Positions 8,013 to 16,612 of a DNA stretch of 38,947 nt are shown here, piece after piece (position 1 is the first letter of the stretch; every line of letters begins with the position of its first letter). Location of the stretch: the NCBI GenBank assembly GCA_902792115.1, contig CADAYJ010000037.1, positions 1 through 38,947 of the forward strand. The letters run 5' to 3'. The position numbers were made by a program, and so were the translations under genes. The notes under the pieces were generated by a model. That model was not told where the DNA came from. It did no database searches and saw nothing but the letters and a program-made list of their open reading frames with translations. Source of the stretch: an uncultured Ruminococcus sp. (GTDB lineage: Bacteria; Bacillota; Clostridia; Oscillospirales; Acutalibacteraceae).

Positions 8013-9221
8013 ATGAAAAGATTCTTTGAAAAGCTCTCGGGCGTAAAGCCGCGCGATTACTTCCATATCCTGCTGTTTTTGCTCGCGCTGCCGATAGCTG
8101 CGGTCTACCGGCTCTTTCGCCGCGACCTCTGGCTCGTCTGCGACAACGGAGCGGAGGCGGCGGACAACGGGTATCACCTCTTTGAGTATATCACGAGGGA
8201 GCACCCGGAGCAGGACTGCGTTTACGCTGTAAACAAGGACAGCCGCGACCGCGAAAAGGTGGAGCGCCTCGGAAAAACTGTCGCCTACGGCACGTTTTGC
8301 CACTGGATACTCTACCTTGCGGCGAATGTTAATATCAGCTCGCAGAAGGGCGGAAAGCCGAATTTTGCCGTATGCTACCTTCTTGAGGTCTACGGGATAC
8401 TCAAAAACCGCCGCGTCTTTTTGCAGCACGGCGTAATCCTGACGGACATCGAGTTCCTGTATTATGAAAATACAAAGATGGATATGTTCGTGACAAGCAC
8501 GTACCGCGAGTGGGAGTATGTCAATTCTCACTACGGATACCCGGAGGGAACGGTACAGCTGCTCGGTCTTGCCCGCTGGGACAAGCTGCACGAATTCGAT
8601 ACTGTTCCGAAGCAGATACTCATCATGCCGACGTGGAGAGACTGGCTCGGAACGAACGCCCTTGCAAAGGACAGAGAAAAGGACAGGAAAAACTTCACGC
8701 AGAGCGAATACTTCAAGCGGTGGAACGCCGTTGTGAAGAGCGAGCGCCTTAAAGAGATATGCGAGCGCTGGGGCTGCACCGTGATGTTCTGCCCTCACCG
8801 CGATACGCAGCGGTTCATAGACCTGTTTGAGACGGACGATCCGTATCTGACGGTCTGCGATTACGATCATTTCAACGTGCAGGAGCTTATGAAAAGCTCC
8901 GCGTTTATGATAACGGATTTCTCGAGTGTGCAGATCGACTTCGCCTACATGAAGAAGCCGCTCGCGTATTTCCACTTCGATTACGACGCCTACACCGAGC
9001 GCCACTACCACAAGGGCTACTACGACTACGAGAAAGACGGCTTCGGCCCTGTCTTTCACACGGAGGACGAGCTGCTCGGCTACGTTGAGCAGGCGGCTTC
9101 GGGCGGCTTCGTAAACGACGAAAAGTACCTGGAGCGCCACAAGGCGTTCTTTACGCTCTGCGACAAAGACAACTGCAAACGAAATTACGAGGCGATCAGG
9201 GAGAGATATCCGCGGAGGTGA
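8013..9221 (+). CDS. CDP-glycerol glycerophosphotransferase family protein (TagB/TagF-like)
   Basis: This 402-residue protein probably transfers glycerol-phosphate or a related polyol phosphate onto a growing lipid-linked chain at the inner face of the membrane. Residues 14-35 are hydrophobic or amphipathic and could anchor it. Family marks are FLQHGV around 138-143 with the conserved His, LLGLARWDKL, the strand ILIMPTWRDW and MITDFSSVQIDFAYM around 303-317, followed by KPLAYFHFDYD. It is close to the length of the catalytic region of TagF and lacks a second domain. It follows the ATPase gene by 12 bp and precedes the Stealth gene by 4 bp, so the three are translated from one message. Whether it is a primase or a polymerase cannot be decided here. 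Confidence 0.88.
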   Translation: MKRFFEKLSGVKPRDYFHILLFLLALPIAAVYRLFRRDLWLVCDNGAEAADNGYHLFEYITREHPEQDCVYAVNKDSRDREKVERLGKTVAYGTFCHWILYLAANVNISSQKGGKPNFAVCYLLEVYGILKNRRVFLQHGVILTDIEFLYYENTKMDMFVTSTYREWEYVNSHYGYPEGTVQLLGLARWDKLHEFDTVPKQILIMPTWRDWLGTNALAKDREKDRKNFTQSEYFKRWNAVVKSERLKEICERWGCTVMFCPHRDTQRFIDLFETDDPYLTVCDYDHFNVQELMKSSAFMITDFSSVQIDFAYMKKPLAYFHFDYDAYTERHYHKGYYDYEKDGFGPVFHTEDELLGYVEQAASGGFVNDEKYLERHKAFFTLCDKDNCKRNYEAIRERYPRR

Positions 9222-9225
9222 GCAC

Positions 9226-10236
9226 ATGACCGGCGTGCCGGAAAAGCCGATAGATTTCGTCATTATCTGGGTAGACGGAAACGATCCGAAATGGCGAAAG
9301 GAAAAAGATCTGTACGACGACTCCAACAAGGACGGCGACAGCACGGAAGTGCGCTTCCGGAGCTGGGACAACCTTCAGTACTGGTTTCGCGGCGTTGAGA
9401 AATTCGCGCCGTGGGTGAACAAGATCCATTTTGTAACGTGGGGACACCTTCCGCCGTGGCTCGATACGACGAACCCGAAGCTGAACGTCGTGAACCACAG
9501 GGATTACATTCCGCCGGAATATCTTCCGACGTTCAACGCGAACACGATCGAGCTGAATCTCCACCGCATAAAGGGGCTTGCCGATCAGTTCGTTTTCTTT
9601 AACGACGATATGTTCATAACGGCGCCGACGTCGCCGGAGGATTTCTTCAAGGACGGTCTTCCCTGCGACACCTTCGCTCTCGACTGCATCTGCTTTCAGC
9701 CGGACAGCGCAGGCTTCTTCAACGGCGCCGATCTGACAGTTATAAACGGGTACTTCAACAAAAAGGAGTGCTTCAGGAAGAACAGGGGCAAGTGGCTCAG
9801 CCCGAAAAACGGCGCCCGGAATATCATGAGAACGCTGCTGCTGACGCCCTGGGGGTACTTCCCCGGGTTTTATTACCAGCATTTGCCGTCGTCGTTCCTG
9901 AAGGAGACGTACGAGCAGATGTGGGAGCGCGTGCCGGATATCCTCGACGCGACGAGCAGAGACAAGTTCCGCCGCCCCGGCAACGTGAACCAGTGGCTCA
10001 TGAAGTTCTGGCAGCTTGCGGACGGGCGTTTCAGCGTTCGCCCGGACAGCTTCGGATACTGCTACCATATAAAGGAAAGCAATTTCAGCGATCTGCTCAG
10101 GGATATCCCGTCGGGCAGGCATTGCATGATGTGCATAAACGATACGGCTCAGACGATCGACTTCGAGAAGAAGAAGGAGAGCGTCAAGGAAGCGATGCAG
10201 AAGCTGCTTCCTGAAAAAAGCTCGTTTGAGAAATGA
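9226..10236 (+). CDS. Stealth-family sugar-phosphate transferase
   Basis: This 336-residue protein belongs to the Stealth family, which transfers hexose-1-phosphate to build capsules with phosphodiester links. The same family includes animal GlcNAc-1-phosphotransferase. CR1 is visible as IDFVIIWVDGNDPKWRKEK near the N-terminus. CR2 is visible as RFRSWDNLQYWFRGVEKFAPWV followed by HFVTWGHLPPWL. The block LADQFVFFNDDMF follows with its Asp-Asp pair. A further conserved region lies around GYCYHI and HCMMCINDT near the C-terminus. No signal peptide is seen, so it acts in the cytoplasm. It directly follows the glycerophosphotransferase-like gene, so the exported polymer may contain sugar-phosphate as well as polyol-phosphate units. 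The donor and acceptor are unknown. Confidence 0.88.
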   Translation: MTGVPEKPIDFVIIWVDGNDPKWRKEKDLYDDSNKDGDSTEVRFRSWDNLQYWFRGVEKFAPWVNKIHFVTWGHLPPWLDTTNPKLNVVNHRDYIPPEYLPTFNANTIELNLHRIKGLADQFVFFNDDMFITAPTSPEDFFKDGLPCDTFALDCICFQPDSAGFFNGADLTVINGYFNKKECFRKNRGKWLSPKNGARNIMRTLLLTPWGYFPGFYYQHLPSSFLKETYEQMWERVPDILDATSRDKFRRPGNVNQWLMKFWQLADGRFSVRPDSFGYCYHIKESNFSDLLRDIPSGRHCMMCINDTAQTIDFEKKKESVKEAMQKLLPEKSSFEK

Positions 10237-10254
10237 CATTAAGGGGGAAGACTT

Positions 10255-13032
10255 TTGTCTAAGAAAAAGAAGAAGAACCGCCCGGCGGCTGCTCCGAAGC
10301 CGGAGGCGGAGAAGACGGCAGCGCCCGAAACGGAGGAGGCTCCGGCTGCGAAGGATCAGGAGCCGGAGGCTGTGTCCGCGAAGGACGAAAAGCCCGGGGA
10401 AAGCAAGAAGAAGAGCAAGCGCGTCCGCACCGTGAAAACGGTAAGGGAGGAGCCGGAGGTAAGCAAAACGAAGATATTCCTGCTGCTTTCGTTCCTTGTG
10501 CCGTTCCTCGTGCTCGGCGTCGTTTTCGCGAGGGCGAAGATACACCCGTTCGGAGACAGGCAGGTGCTGTACTCCGACTGCAAGCAGCAGTATCTCCCGT
10601 TCTTGAAGGAGCTGCAGCGCAAGCTGAAAAGCGGTGAGTCGCTTTACTATACGTGGCACAGCGGCATGGGCACAAACTTCCTCGCAATGATCGGGTATTA
10701 TCTCGCAAGTCCGCTCAACTTCCTGAGCATCTTTGTACCGATCAAGTATATCCGCGAGGCGCTCGCCGTGTTTATCATGATAAAGGTCGGCTGCGCGAGC
10801 CTCTTTACGGCGATCTTCCTCAAGCACGTTTACCGCCGCAACGATCTTTCCCTCGTCGCGTTCGGCTGCTGCTACGCCTTCTGCGACTATATCATGGGCT
10901 ACTACTGGAACACGATCTGGCTCGACAGCGTAGCTCTGCTGCCGCTCGTCGCGCTCGGCGTCTATTACGTCGTCCGCGAGGGCAAATTCAAGCTGTATAT
11001 CATCACGCTCGCGCTTTCGTTCGCGGCGAACTACTATATAGGATACATGATCTGCGTCTTCGTCGTGCTCTGGTTTATCGTTCAGAGCTTCTCCGAGAAG
11101 TTTGATCTTGAAAAATTCCTGCAAAATGTTGTCAGAATGGCAGCGTATTCGCTCATCGCGCTGATGCTGACGCTGCCGATAACGCTGACGTCGTATCTCC
11201 AGCTCAAAAACACGGTAAGCGCGGACGATTCGTTCCCCGACAAGCTGGAGCTTTACGACAACTTCATGGAGATCATCTCGCGGCTGTTCAGCTTTATTGA
11301 GCCGACTTCAATGGAGGGGCTTCCGAACATCGGAACCGGCGTTATCTGCATACTGATGCTCGTTATCTTCGTGCGCTCGAAGGATATTTCCCGCGGCGAG
11401 AAGATTTCGCTGCTCTCGCTCCTCGGCCTTCTGTTTATAAGCCTTAACATCAACGCGCTCGATTACATCTGGCACGGCTTCCATTTCCCGAACCTTATTC
11501 CGCACCGTTTCGCATTCCTTTTCAGCTTCGTATTTATCGTTATTGCGTACCGTGCGTTTACGGTTTTCGTCGAGCTTGACAAAAAGGATATCATCGGAAT
11601 GTGCATAGTGACTATTGTCATGATGTGCATCAGCGTCTTTTACCTCGACAAGAAGGCGATCATCGGAAGCCTTATCCTCGCGGCGCTCTATATCATCTTC
11701 ATGACGCTTTACGAGCTTGACCTGCTCGACAGGCGTCTGCTGGTCGTTTTCACAAGCCTTGTTATCATCGCGGAGATGTGTTTCGAGGCGAGCGTCGGCG
11801 TAAATACCGTCGGCACGACAAATTACAACGATTACCCGGCAAAGGAAGAGCAGGTGACGGAGCTTGTGGATTACGCGCTCGAGCAGAATCCCGGCGAGCT
11901 TTTCAGGATCGACCAGACGTACTACTCCACGAAGAACGACGGCATGATCTACGGCTACAACAGCGCCGGACAGTTCTCCTCGACCTCGTACAAGACGCTG
12001 ATCGACTTCACAAGCTATTTCGGAATGGTCTCGAAGCGCTCCAGCTTCCAGTATCTGCTCACGTCTCCCGTTACGTCGATGTTCCTCAATGAGAAGTATA
12101 TAATCGCCCGTGACGGCTATACCGGCGGCGAAAGCTCTCTCTCCGAGTACAGGAAATCGGAGGACGGCGAGGTCACGATGTATGAAAACAAGTATTACCT
12201 GCCGGTCGGCTACATGGCGGAAAGCGCAATAGTTGATCCGGAGCTTGATACGGAGACGGTCTTTGAGGCGCAGAACAATGCGTTTTCGGCGGCGACCGGC
12301 ATCAGCGAGGACGTATACACGATGCTCGAGCCGAACGAGTTCAACTGCGTCAGCTTCGAGCACGAGAAGCTGTCCGAGGGCTACTACTCCTACACGCTGC
12401 CTGCCGGCATCACGACGGGCGTCATTGAGGTGACGTATATCGCGCCGCAGGACGGTATGCTTTACGGGTGGGCAAACGTCAAGTCTGCCAATCAGGTTCA
12501 TGTAAAGAGCACCGATATAGATCACGACTACGAGATAGAGGCGCAGCGCTATATCTTCCCGCTCGGGTACTACAAGAAGGGCGACGCCGTTATCGTAAGC
12601 GTCAACGCCGAAAAAAGCTCTGCTACGAATAAGATCGCAGTTGCGGCGCTTAATCAGGACGTTCTCGACCGCGGATACAGCGAGCTTAATGATGAGACGC
12701 TCACCGTCACGAAGTACACGAGCGCAAGCGTTGAGGGTACGATCAAGTCGGATTCCGACCGCGTTTTCATGACCTCGATCCCGTACGAGAAGGGCTGGAC
12801 GCTCTACGTTGACGGCAAGAAAACGGAGACGAAGTCCGCGATGGGCGCGTTCCTCTGCGCCGATATGACAGCCGGCGAGCATACGATCAGGCTGAAATAC
12901 GCTCCCTCCGGCTTTGTGCCCGGTTTGATCGCCGCCTTTATCGCTCTCGCCGCCTTCGCTGTGCTGTGGTTTATGAGCGGGGACAGCATAAAGAGCAGGG
13001 AGCTGCTGAAAAAAATACGTTCTGCGAAGTGA
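10255..13032 (+). CDS. YfhO-family multi-TM glycosyltransferase-like membrane protein
   Basis: This 925-residue protein belongs to the YfhO family. In Bacillus subtilis, YfhO works with CsbB to put sugar on lipoteichoic acid outside the membrane. Residues 1-75 are an Ala/Glu/Lys/Pro-rich cytoplasmic tail, unusual for the family. A first TM lies near 78-97. The loop after it, with YSDCKQQYLPF, YYTWHSGMGTNF and YYLASPLNFLS, is the family signature. About ten more TM segments follow to residue 510. An extracytoplasmic domain covers about 515-885 and a last TM lies near 893-911. The start is TTG 10255, placed by AAGGGGGAAG at 10241-10250. A CsbB-like gene follows 34 bp later, which strongly supports the paired function. 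The target polymer may be the product of the operon upstream. Confidence 0.85.
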   Translation: MSKKKKKNRPAAAPKPEAEKTAAPETEEAPAAKDQEPEAVSAKDEKPGESKKKSKRVRTVKTVREEPEVSKTKIFLLLSFLVPFLVLGVVFARAKIHPFGDRQVLYSDCKQQYLPFLKELQRKLKSGESLYYTWHSGMGTNFLAMIGYYLASPLNFLSIFVPIKYIREALAVFIMIKVGCASLFTAIFLKHVYRRNDLSLVAFGCCYAFCDYIMGYYWNTIWLDSVALLPLVALGVYYVVREGKFKLYIITLALSFAANYYIGYMICVFVVLWFIVQSFSEKFDLEKFLQNVVRMAAYSLIALMLTLPITLTSYLQLKNTVSADDSFPDKLELYDNFMEIISRLFSFIEPTSMEGLPNIGTGVICILMLVIFVRSKDISRGEKISLLSLLGLLFISLNINALDYIWHGFHFPNLIPHRFAFLFSFVFIVIAYRAFTVFVELDKKDIIGMCIVTIVMMCISVFYLDKKAIIGSLILAALYIIFMTLYELDLLDRRLLVVFTSLVIIAEMCFEASVGVNTVGTTNYNDYPAKEEQVTELVDYALEQNPGELFRIDQTYYSTKNDGMIYGYNSAGQFSSTSYKTLIDFTSYFGMVSKRSSFQYLLTSPVTSMFLNEKYIIARDGYTGGESSLSEYRKSEDGEVTMYENKYYLPVGYMAESAIVDPELDTETVFEAQNNAFSAATGISEDVYTMLEPNEFNCVSFEHEKLSEGYYSYTLPAGITTGVIEVTYIAPQDGMLYGWANVKSANQVHVKSTDIDHDYEIEAQRYIFPLGYYKKGDAVIVSVNAEKSSATNKIAVAALNQDVLDRGYSELNDETLTVTKYTSASVEGTIKSDSDRVFMTSIPYEKGWTLYVDGKKTETKSAMGAFLCADMTAGEHTIRLKYAPSGFVPGLIAAFIALAAFAVLWFMSGDSIKSRELLKKIRSAK

Positions 13033-13066
13033 GAACCCGCTTCGGGAAATAAAGGAGGGGAGAATA

Positions 13067-14008
13067 ATGGACCTTATATCTATCGTTGTGCCTTGCTATA
13101 ACGAGGAGGAGTCTATGCCCCGGTTTTACAGCGAGGTGACTAAGACTGCGGAAAAGATAGACGCTCAGATTGAGATCATCTTTGTAGACGACGGCTCGAA
13201 GGATCTCACTCTTGAGGTGGCGCGCCGCCTTTCAAAGCACGATAAGCGCGTAAGGTACATTTCCTTCTCCCGAAACTTCGGCAAGGAAGCCGGTATGCTC
13301 GCAGGGCTTGAGGCGGCAAAGGGTGACTACGTCGCCGTTATGGACGCGGATCTTCAGGATCCGCCGTCTCTGCTGCCGCAGATGTACGATGCCGTGACGA
13401 AGGACGGATATGACTGCGCCGCCACACGCCGCACGACGCGCAAGGGCGAGCCTGTTATCCGTTCATTCTTCGCGCGTATGTTTTACAGGCTCATAAATAA
13501 GATCAGCGACGCCGACATTGTGGACGGCGCGCGCGATTACCGCCTGATGTCGCGAAGAATGGTCAACGCCGTTTTGCAGATGGGCGAATACAACCGCTTT
13601 TCAAAAGGCATCTTCGGCTGGGTAGGCTTCAAGACGAAATGGTTTGAATATCAGAACGTCGAGCGCGTCGCAGGCGAAACGAAGTGGTCGTTCTGGAAGC
13701 TGTTCAAGTATTCCGTCGAGGGTATTGTCGCGTTTTCAACGACGCCGCTGTACATTTCCTCGACGCTGGGCTTCATCGTCTGCATCGTTTCATTTTTGAT
13801 GGCGTGCTTCTACGCCGTCAAGGCGTTCATTTTCGGGGATCCCTCCGCAGGCTTCCCGACGCTCGTATGTATAATGCTTTTCCTCGGCGGAATTCAGCTT
13901 ATCGGCATCGGCGTTCTCGGAATGTACCTCTCGAAAACGTATCTGGAGACAAAGCACCGCCCTATTTACATCGTCCGCGAGACGGAGAAGGACGGCAGGG
14001 AAGAATAA
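13067..14008 (+). CDS. family 2 polyprenyl-phosphate glycosyltransferase (CsbB/GtrB-like)
   Basis: This 313-residue protein loads a sugar from a nucleotide donor onto undecaprenyl phosphate on the cytoplasmic side. It has a GT-A fold with ISIVVPCYNEEESMPRF at the N-terminus, FVDDGSKD, the metal-binding AVMDADLQDPPSLL near residue 92 and FSKGIFGWVGF. Two C-terminal TM segments (about 226-255 and 263-290) give the standard GtrB/CsbB topology. A very good ribosome binding site, AAAGGAGGGG, precedes ATG 13067. The gene follows the YfhO-like gene closely. Together they form a donor-loading and transfer pair; a GtrA/GtcA-type flippase is not encoded in the window. A strong terminator follows. Confidence 0.92.
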   Translation: MDLISIVVPCYNEEESMPRFYSEVTKTAEKIDAQIEIIFVDDGSKDLTLEVARRLSKHDKRVRYISFSRNFGKEAGMLAGLEAAKGDYVAVMDADLQDPPSLLPQMYDAVTKDGYDCAATRRTTRKGEPVIRSFFARMFYRLINKISDADIVDGARDYRLMSRRMVNAVLQMGEYNRFSKGIFGWVGFKTKWFEYQNVERVAGETKWSFWKLFKYSVEGIVAFSTTPLYISSTLGFIVCIVSFLMACFYAVKAFIFGDPSAGFPTLVCIMLFLGGIQLIGIGVLGMYLSKTYLETKHRPIYIVRETEKDGREE

Positions 14009-14010
14009 TC

Positions 14011-14041
14011 GCAGCGGAGCGTTTTGCTCCGTTGTTTTTTA
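14011..14041 (+). terminator. rho-independent terminator closing the surface-polymer genes
   Basis: AGCGGAGC pairs with GCTCCGTT through eight pairs around a GTTTT-type loop, then six T follow. It ends the stretch 6445-14008. Confidence 0.88.
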
Positions 14042-14121
14042 TTTACAGAAATTTCTGCCCTCACGGGCAAAAGATTGGCGGACAAAAAATAACAGAATTT
14101 ACAAAAAAGTTTCATTTTTCG

Positions 14122-14150
14122 TTGAAATTGAAACCTTTTTATGATATCAT
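14122..14150 (+). promoter_or_regulatory. sigma-A promoter upstream of the L,D-transpeptidase
   Basis: TTGAAA (14122-14127), a 17-bp spacer and TATCAT (14145-14150). It lies about 245 bp before the gene, and a repeat element sits between them. A second -10-like TATAAT at 14356-14361 lacks a good -35. Confidence 0.7.
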
Positions 14151-14230
14151 ATTAGATGGAGTCTCAGAACGATTTTTACATGGAGCAAAGCTCGCTTGAT
14201 GGAGGCGCACAGCTTCGCCGGCAGCTTTAG

Positions 14231-14340
14231 GGAGACATTGATTAAATCGAGTGCCAAAATTGCGCCGTCAGATTTCGCGGCAAATTGGACGAAAGAGCCG
14301 CCGGAATACTGACGTATTTCAAGGCTTTTGAGTTCAATAG
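14231..14340 (-). mobile_element. MITE-like repeat element, copy 2 (reverse orientation)
   Basis: The reverse complement contains GCCTTGAAATACGTCAGTA, an AAATCTGACGGCGCAAT-type block and the end CACTCGATTTAATCAATGTC. All three correspond in order to copy 1 (113-273). The terminal repeat begins at GGAGAC (14231). The other end, near 14340, is shorter than in the copy at 38852, so this copy seems truncated. Its insertion gives the L,D-transpeptidase gene an unusually long and probably altered leader. Confidence 0.68.
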
Positions 14341-14396
14341 CTCACAGGATCATGATATAATAAGATGTAATGTCACGACGGAAGGACGAAAAGGGC

Positions 14397-15920
14397 ATGG
14401 GCAGCTATAAGACAAAAGGGAAAACGAAATCAAGAACGAAAACCGGCACGCGCCGGAAAGCGAGAACAAAGCAGAAATCCGTGGCGAGGCATTCGTCGGG
14501 CAGCGCGGCAGGCGTTATCGCCGCGGCTGTTATCCTTGTTCTGCTCATCGCAGGCTACTGCACGGCAGGCTTCTATTTCTCGAAGCATTTTCTGCCGGGC
14601 ACGACGATCAACGGCGTTGACGTCTCGCTGATGACGATTGATCAGGCGAGGGAGGCGGTACTCGACTGCACGAAGAATTACCGCCTTACGCTTATTGAGC
14701 AGGACTTTAACAAGGAGGTCATAAACGGCTCCGACATCGCGCTCGAGCAGTCGATCTCCCCGAGCTTTGACAGCCTGCTTGACCTCTCTTACGGCATGAG
14801 GTGGGCGCTCGGTATCCTTGAAAAGAATGATGTGATCCTTTCCGAGGAAATGATAGAGCACACGTACGACGACGAGCTTCTCACCGGCGTTATCGACGAG
14901 CTGGAGTGCGTCGATCCCCAGTATCCGATCGCGGTCAAGAATGCGGAGATCATCTTTTCCGACGGCGCGTTCGTGATCTCGCCGGAGAGCGCCGGCAACG
15001 TCGCACACCGCGACGAGCTTGATGTCGCCGTCCGCGACGCGATCGAAAAGCAGAAGGATTCGATCAACCTCGAGGAGGAGGGCATCTACGATATGCCGGA
15101 GGTCTGCGCCGACGATCCCGATCTTCTGGCGCAGAAGGCTCTCTATGACGAGCTGAACGACCTCGTTATCACGCTGAAATTCGGCGACAAGAGCGTTCCG
15201 ATCGACGTTAAGACGATCAGCGGCTGGGTTAAGGCGGAAAAGCAGGGCGACGGCTCATACAAGCTCGGTCTGAACGATAAGCCGATCAAGGAGTACGTCA
15301 AGAATCTTGCAAAAACGTACGATACATATGACAAAACGAAATTCTTCACGTCTCACGCCGGGAACGTCGTTGAGATCAACTCCGGCGACTACGGCTATAT
15401 GCTCGACCAGGAGTACACGGTGGACGAGCTGAAAAAGCTCGTGCTCGCGAAGAAGTCCGTTACGAAGGATCTCACGGACAACAGCGAGGAAATGAACAAG
15501 TGGTGGTACAGAAAGGCCGTCGCGTATGACAGCGAGGGCAGCGGCTACTACGGAAACACGTATGCCGAGGTAAGCATCACAGAGCAGCATATGTGGCTCT
15601 ACCAGAACGGAACCGTAACGCTCGAGACGGACGTTGTAACGGGCAACCCGAATCTCGGAAACGCCACGCCGATGGGCGCGTTCCGCATTCGCTACCACCA
15701 GGCGCCGGCGACGCTCAGAGGCCCCGGCTACGTAACGCAGGTTGCGTACTGGATGGTCTTCGCGGACGACGTAGGCTTCCACGACGCGACATGGCAGCCG
15801 TATTTCGGAGGCAACCTCTACCTCTCCAACGGCTCTCACGGCTGCGTGAATATGCCGATCGACAAGGCCGGCCAGCTTTATGAGCTGATCTACGACGGTA
15901 TGCCCGTATTCGTTTATTGA
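14397..15920 (+). CDS. L,D-transpeptidase (YkuD) with N-terminal peptidoglycan-binding region
   Basis: This 507-residue membrane-anchored enzyme should form 3-3 peptidoglycan cross-links or attach proteins to peptides outside the cell. A very basic Lys/Arg/Thr N-terminus (about 1-38) precedes one TM segment (about 42-63). A region with GTTINGVDVSLMTIDQARE follows, resembling the PG_binding_4 repeats that accompany YkuD domains. The catalytic YkuD domain lies at the C-terminus from about residue 385, with LSNGSHGCVNMP carrying His and the nucleophile Cys. I chose ATG 14397 because GGAAGGA (14381-14387) sits 9 bp upstream. ATG 14370, in the same frame, has no ribosome binding site and would lie next to the -10-like TATAAT. 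The gene has no clear terminator before the rimP promoter. Confidence 0.9.
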   Translation: MGSYKTKGKTKSRTKTGTRRKARTKQKSVARHSSGSAAGVIAAAVILVLLIAGYCTAGFYFSKHFLPGTTINGVDVSLMTIDQAREAVLDCTKNYRLTLIEQDFNKEVINGSDIALEQSISPSFDSLLDLSYGMRWALGILEKNDVILSEEMIEHTYDDELLTGVIDELECVDPQYPIAVKNAEIIFSDGAFVISPESAGNVAHRDELDVAVRDAIEKQKDSINLEEEGIYDMPEVCADDPDLLAQKALYDELNDLVITLKFGDKSVPIDVKTISGWVKAEKQGDGSYKLGLNDKPIKEYVKNLAKTYDTYDKTKFFTSHAGNVVEINSGDYGYMLDQEYTVDELKKLVLAKKSVTKDLTDNSEEMNKWWYRKAVAYDSEGSGYYGNTYAEVSITEQHMWLYQNGTVTLETDVVTGNPNLGNATPMGAFRIRYHQAPATLRGPGYVTQVAYWMVFADDVGFHDATWQPYFGGNLYLSNGSHGCVNMPIDKAGQLYELIYDGMPVFVY

Positions 15921-15994
15921 TCCACCGGTGCTTTTTGGTCAAAGTTGAGAAAAAGCGCATTGTAAATACGGCTATCGTTGTACAAAAATAGCAG

Positions 15995-16023
15995 TTGATA
16001 TTTTAATGGAAAAGTGGTAAAAT
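15995..16023 (+). promoter_or_regulatory. sigma-A promoter of the rimP-nusA-infB operon
   Basis: TTGATA (15995-16000), a 17-bp spacer and TAAAAT (16018-16023). The start of transcription would fall near 16030, giving a leader of about 65 nt. Confidence 0.85.
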
Positions 16024-16045
16024 ATTACCGTAAGATATTTTAAGT

Positions 16046-16074
16046 AAGGAGTGGGTAAAAAAGCCCGCTCCTTT
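16046..16074 (+). promoter_or_regulatory. leader hairpin of the rimP-nusA operon, possible attenuator
   Basis: AAGGAGTGGGT (16046-16056) pairs with GCCCGCTCCTT (16063-16073) around a six-A loop. The stem is 11 bp with two G-U pairs and is followed by TGTATTT. The T-tract is too short for an efficient terminator. The hairpin also holds an AGGAG sequence away from the true ribosome binding site. It could be a pause or attenuation site sensitive to NusA; that is inference. Confidence 0.5.
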
Positions 16075-16094
16075 GTATTTATCGGAGGGATCTT

Positions 16095-16574
16095 ATGGCA
16101 AAGAGAAAGGGCGGCACGACCGTCGAGTCCGTAACGGCCGTTGTTTTGCCGATCGTTGAGTCGCTGGGGCTTCGCCTTTGGGACGTTCGTCTCGTCAAGG
16201 AGGGAGCCGCGCTTTATCTGCGCGTTTTCATCGACAAGGACGAGGGCGTGATGATCGACGACTGCGAGGCTGTCAGCCGCGCGATAGACGGCCCCTTGGA
16301 CGAGCTTGATCCGGTAGACGGCGAATACACGCTTGAGGTCTGTTCGCCGGGCATCGAGAGGGAGCTTGTCAAGGACGAGCATTTTGAGCAGTTCATCGGC
16401 GCGGACGTTATGGTCAAGATGATACGCCCGATCGAGGGGATCGGCAGGGAGTTCTGCGGAAAGCTCAAGGCTTATGAAAGACCGAATGTAACGATCGAGG
16501 ATCACAGCGGCGAGAATGAGGTGACCTTTAACAGAAAGGACGCCGTCTACGTCAAGCTGGACGACTTTGACTGA
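16095..16574 (+). CDS. rimP: ribosome maturation factor RimP
   Basis: RimP (159 residues) assists assembly of the 30S ribosomal subunit. The N-terminal alpha/beta domain contains the pattern LGLRLWDVRLVKEG and FIDKDEGVMIDDCEAVSRAI. The usual CSPGIERELVKDEHFEQF follows at the domain boundary. The C-terminal SH3-like barrel ends with VTFNRKDAVYVKLDDFD. Length and position before nusA are standard. CGGAGGGATC upstream places the ATG at 16095. It is the first gene of the operon. Confidence 0.95.
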   Translation: MAKRKGGTTVESVTAVVLPIVESLGLRLWDVRLVKEGAALYLRVFIDKDEGVMIDDCEAVSRAIDGPLDELDPVDGEYTLEVCSPGIERELVKDEHFEQFIGADVMVKMIRPIEGIGREFCGKLKAYERPNVTIEDHSGENEVTFNRKDAVYVKLDDFD

Positions 16575-16612
16575 TATATTTACTTATTTTAGCGAAAGGA
16601 CAGATCAGAAAA

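Noticed and set aside
15921-15960. Fifth copy of the repeat element behind the L,D-transpeptidase
   Set aside because: CTTTTTGGTCAAA matches a short piece of copy 4, but no terminal repeat or core accompanies it.
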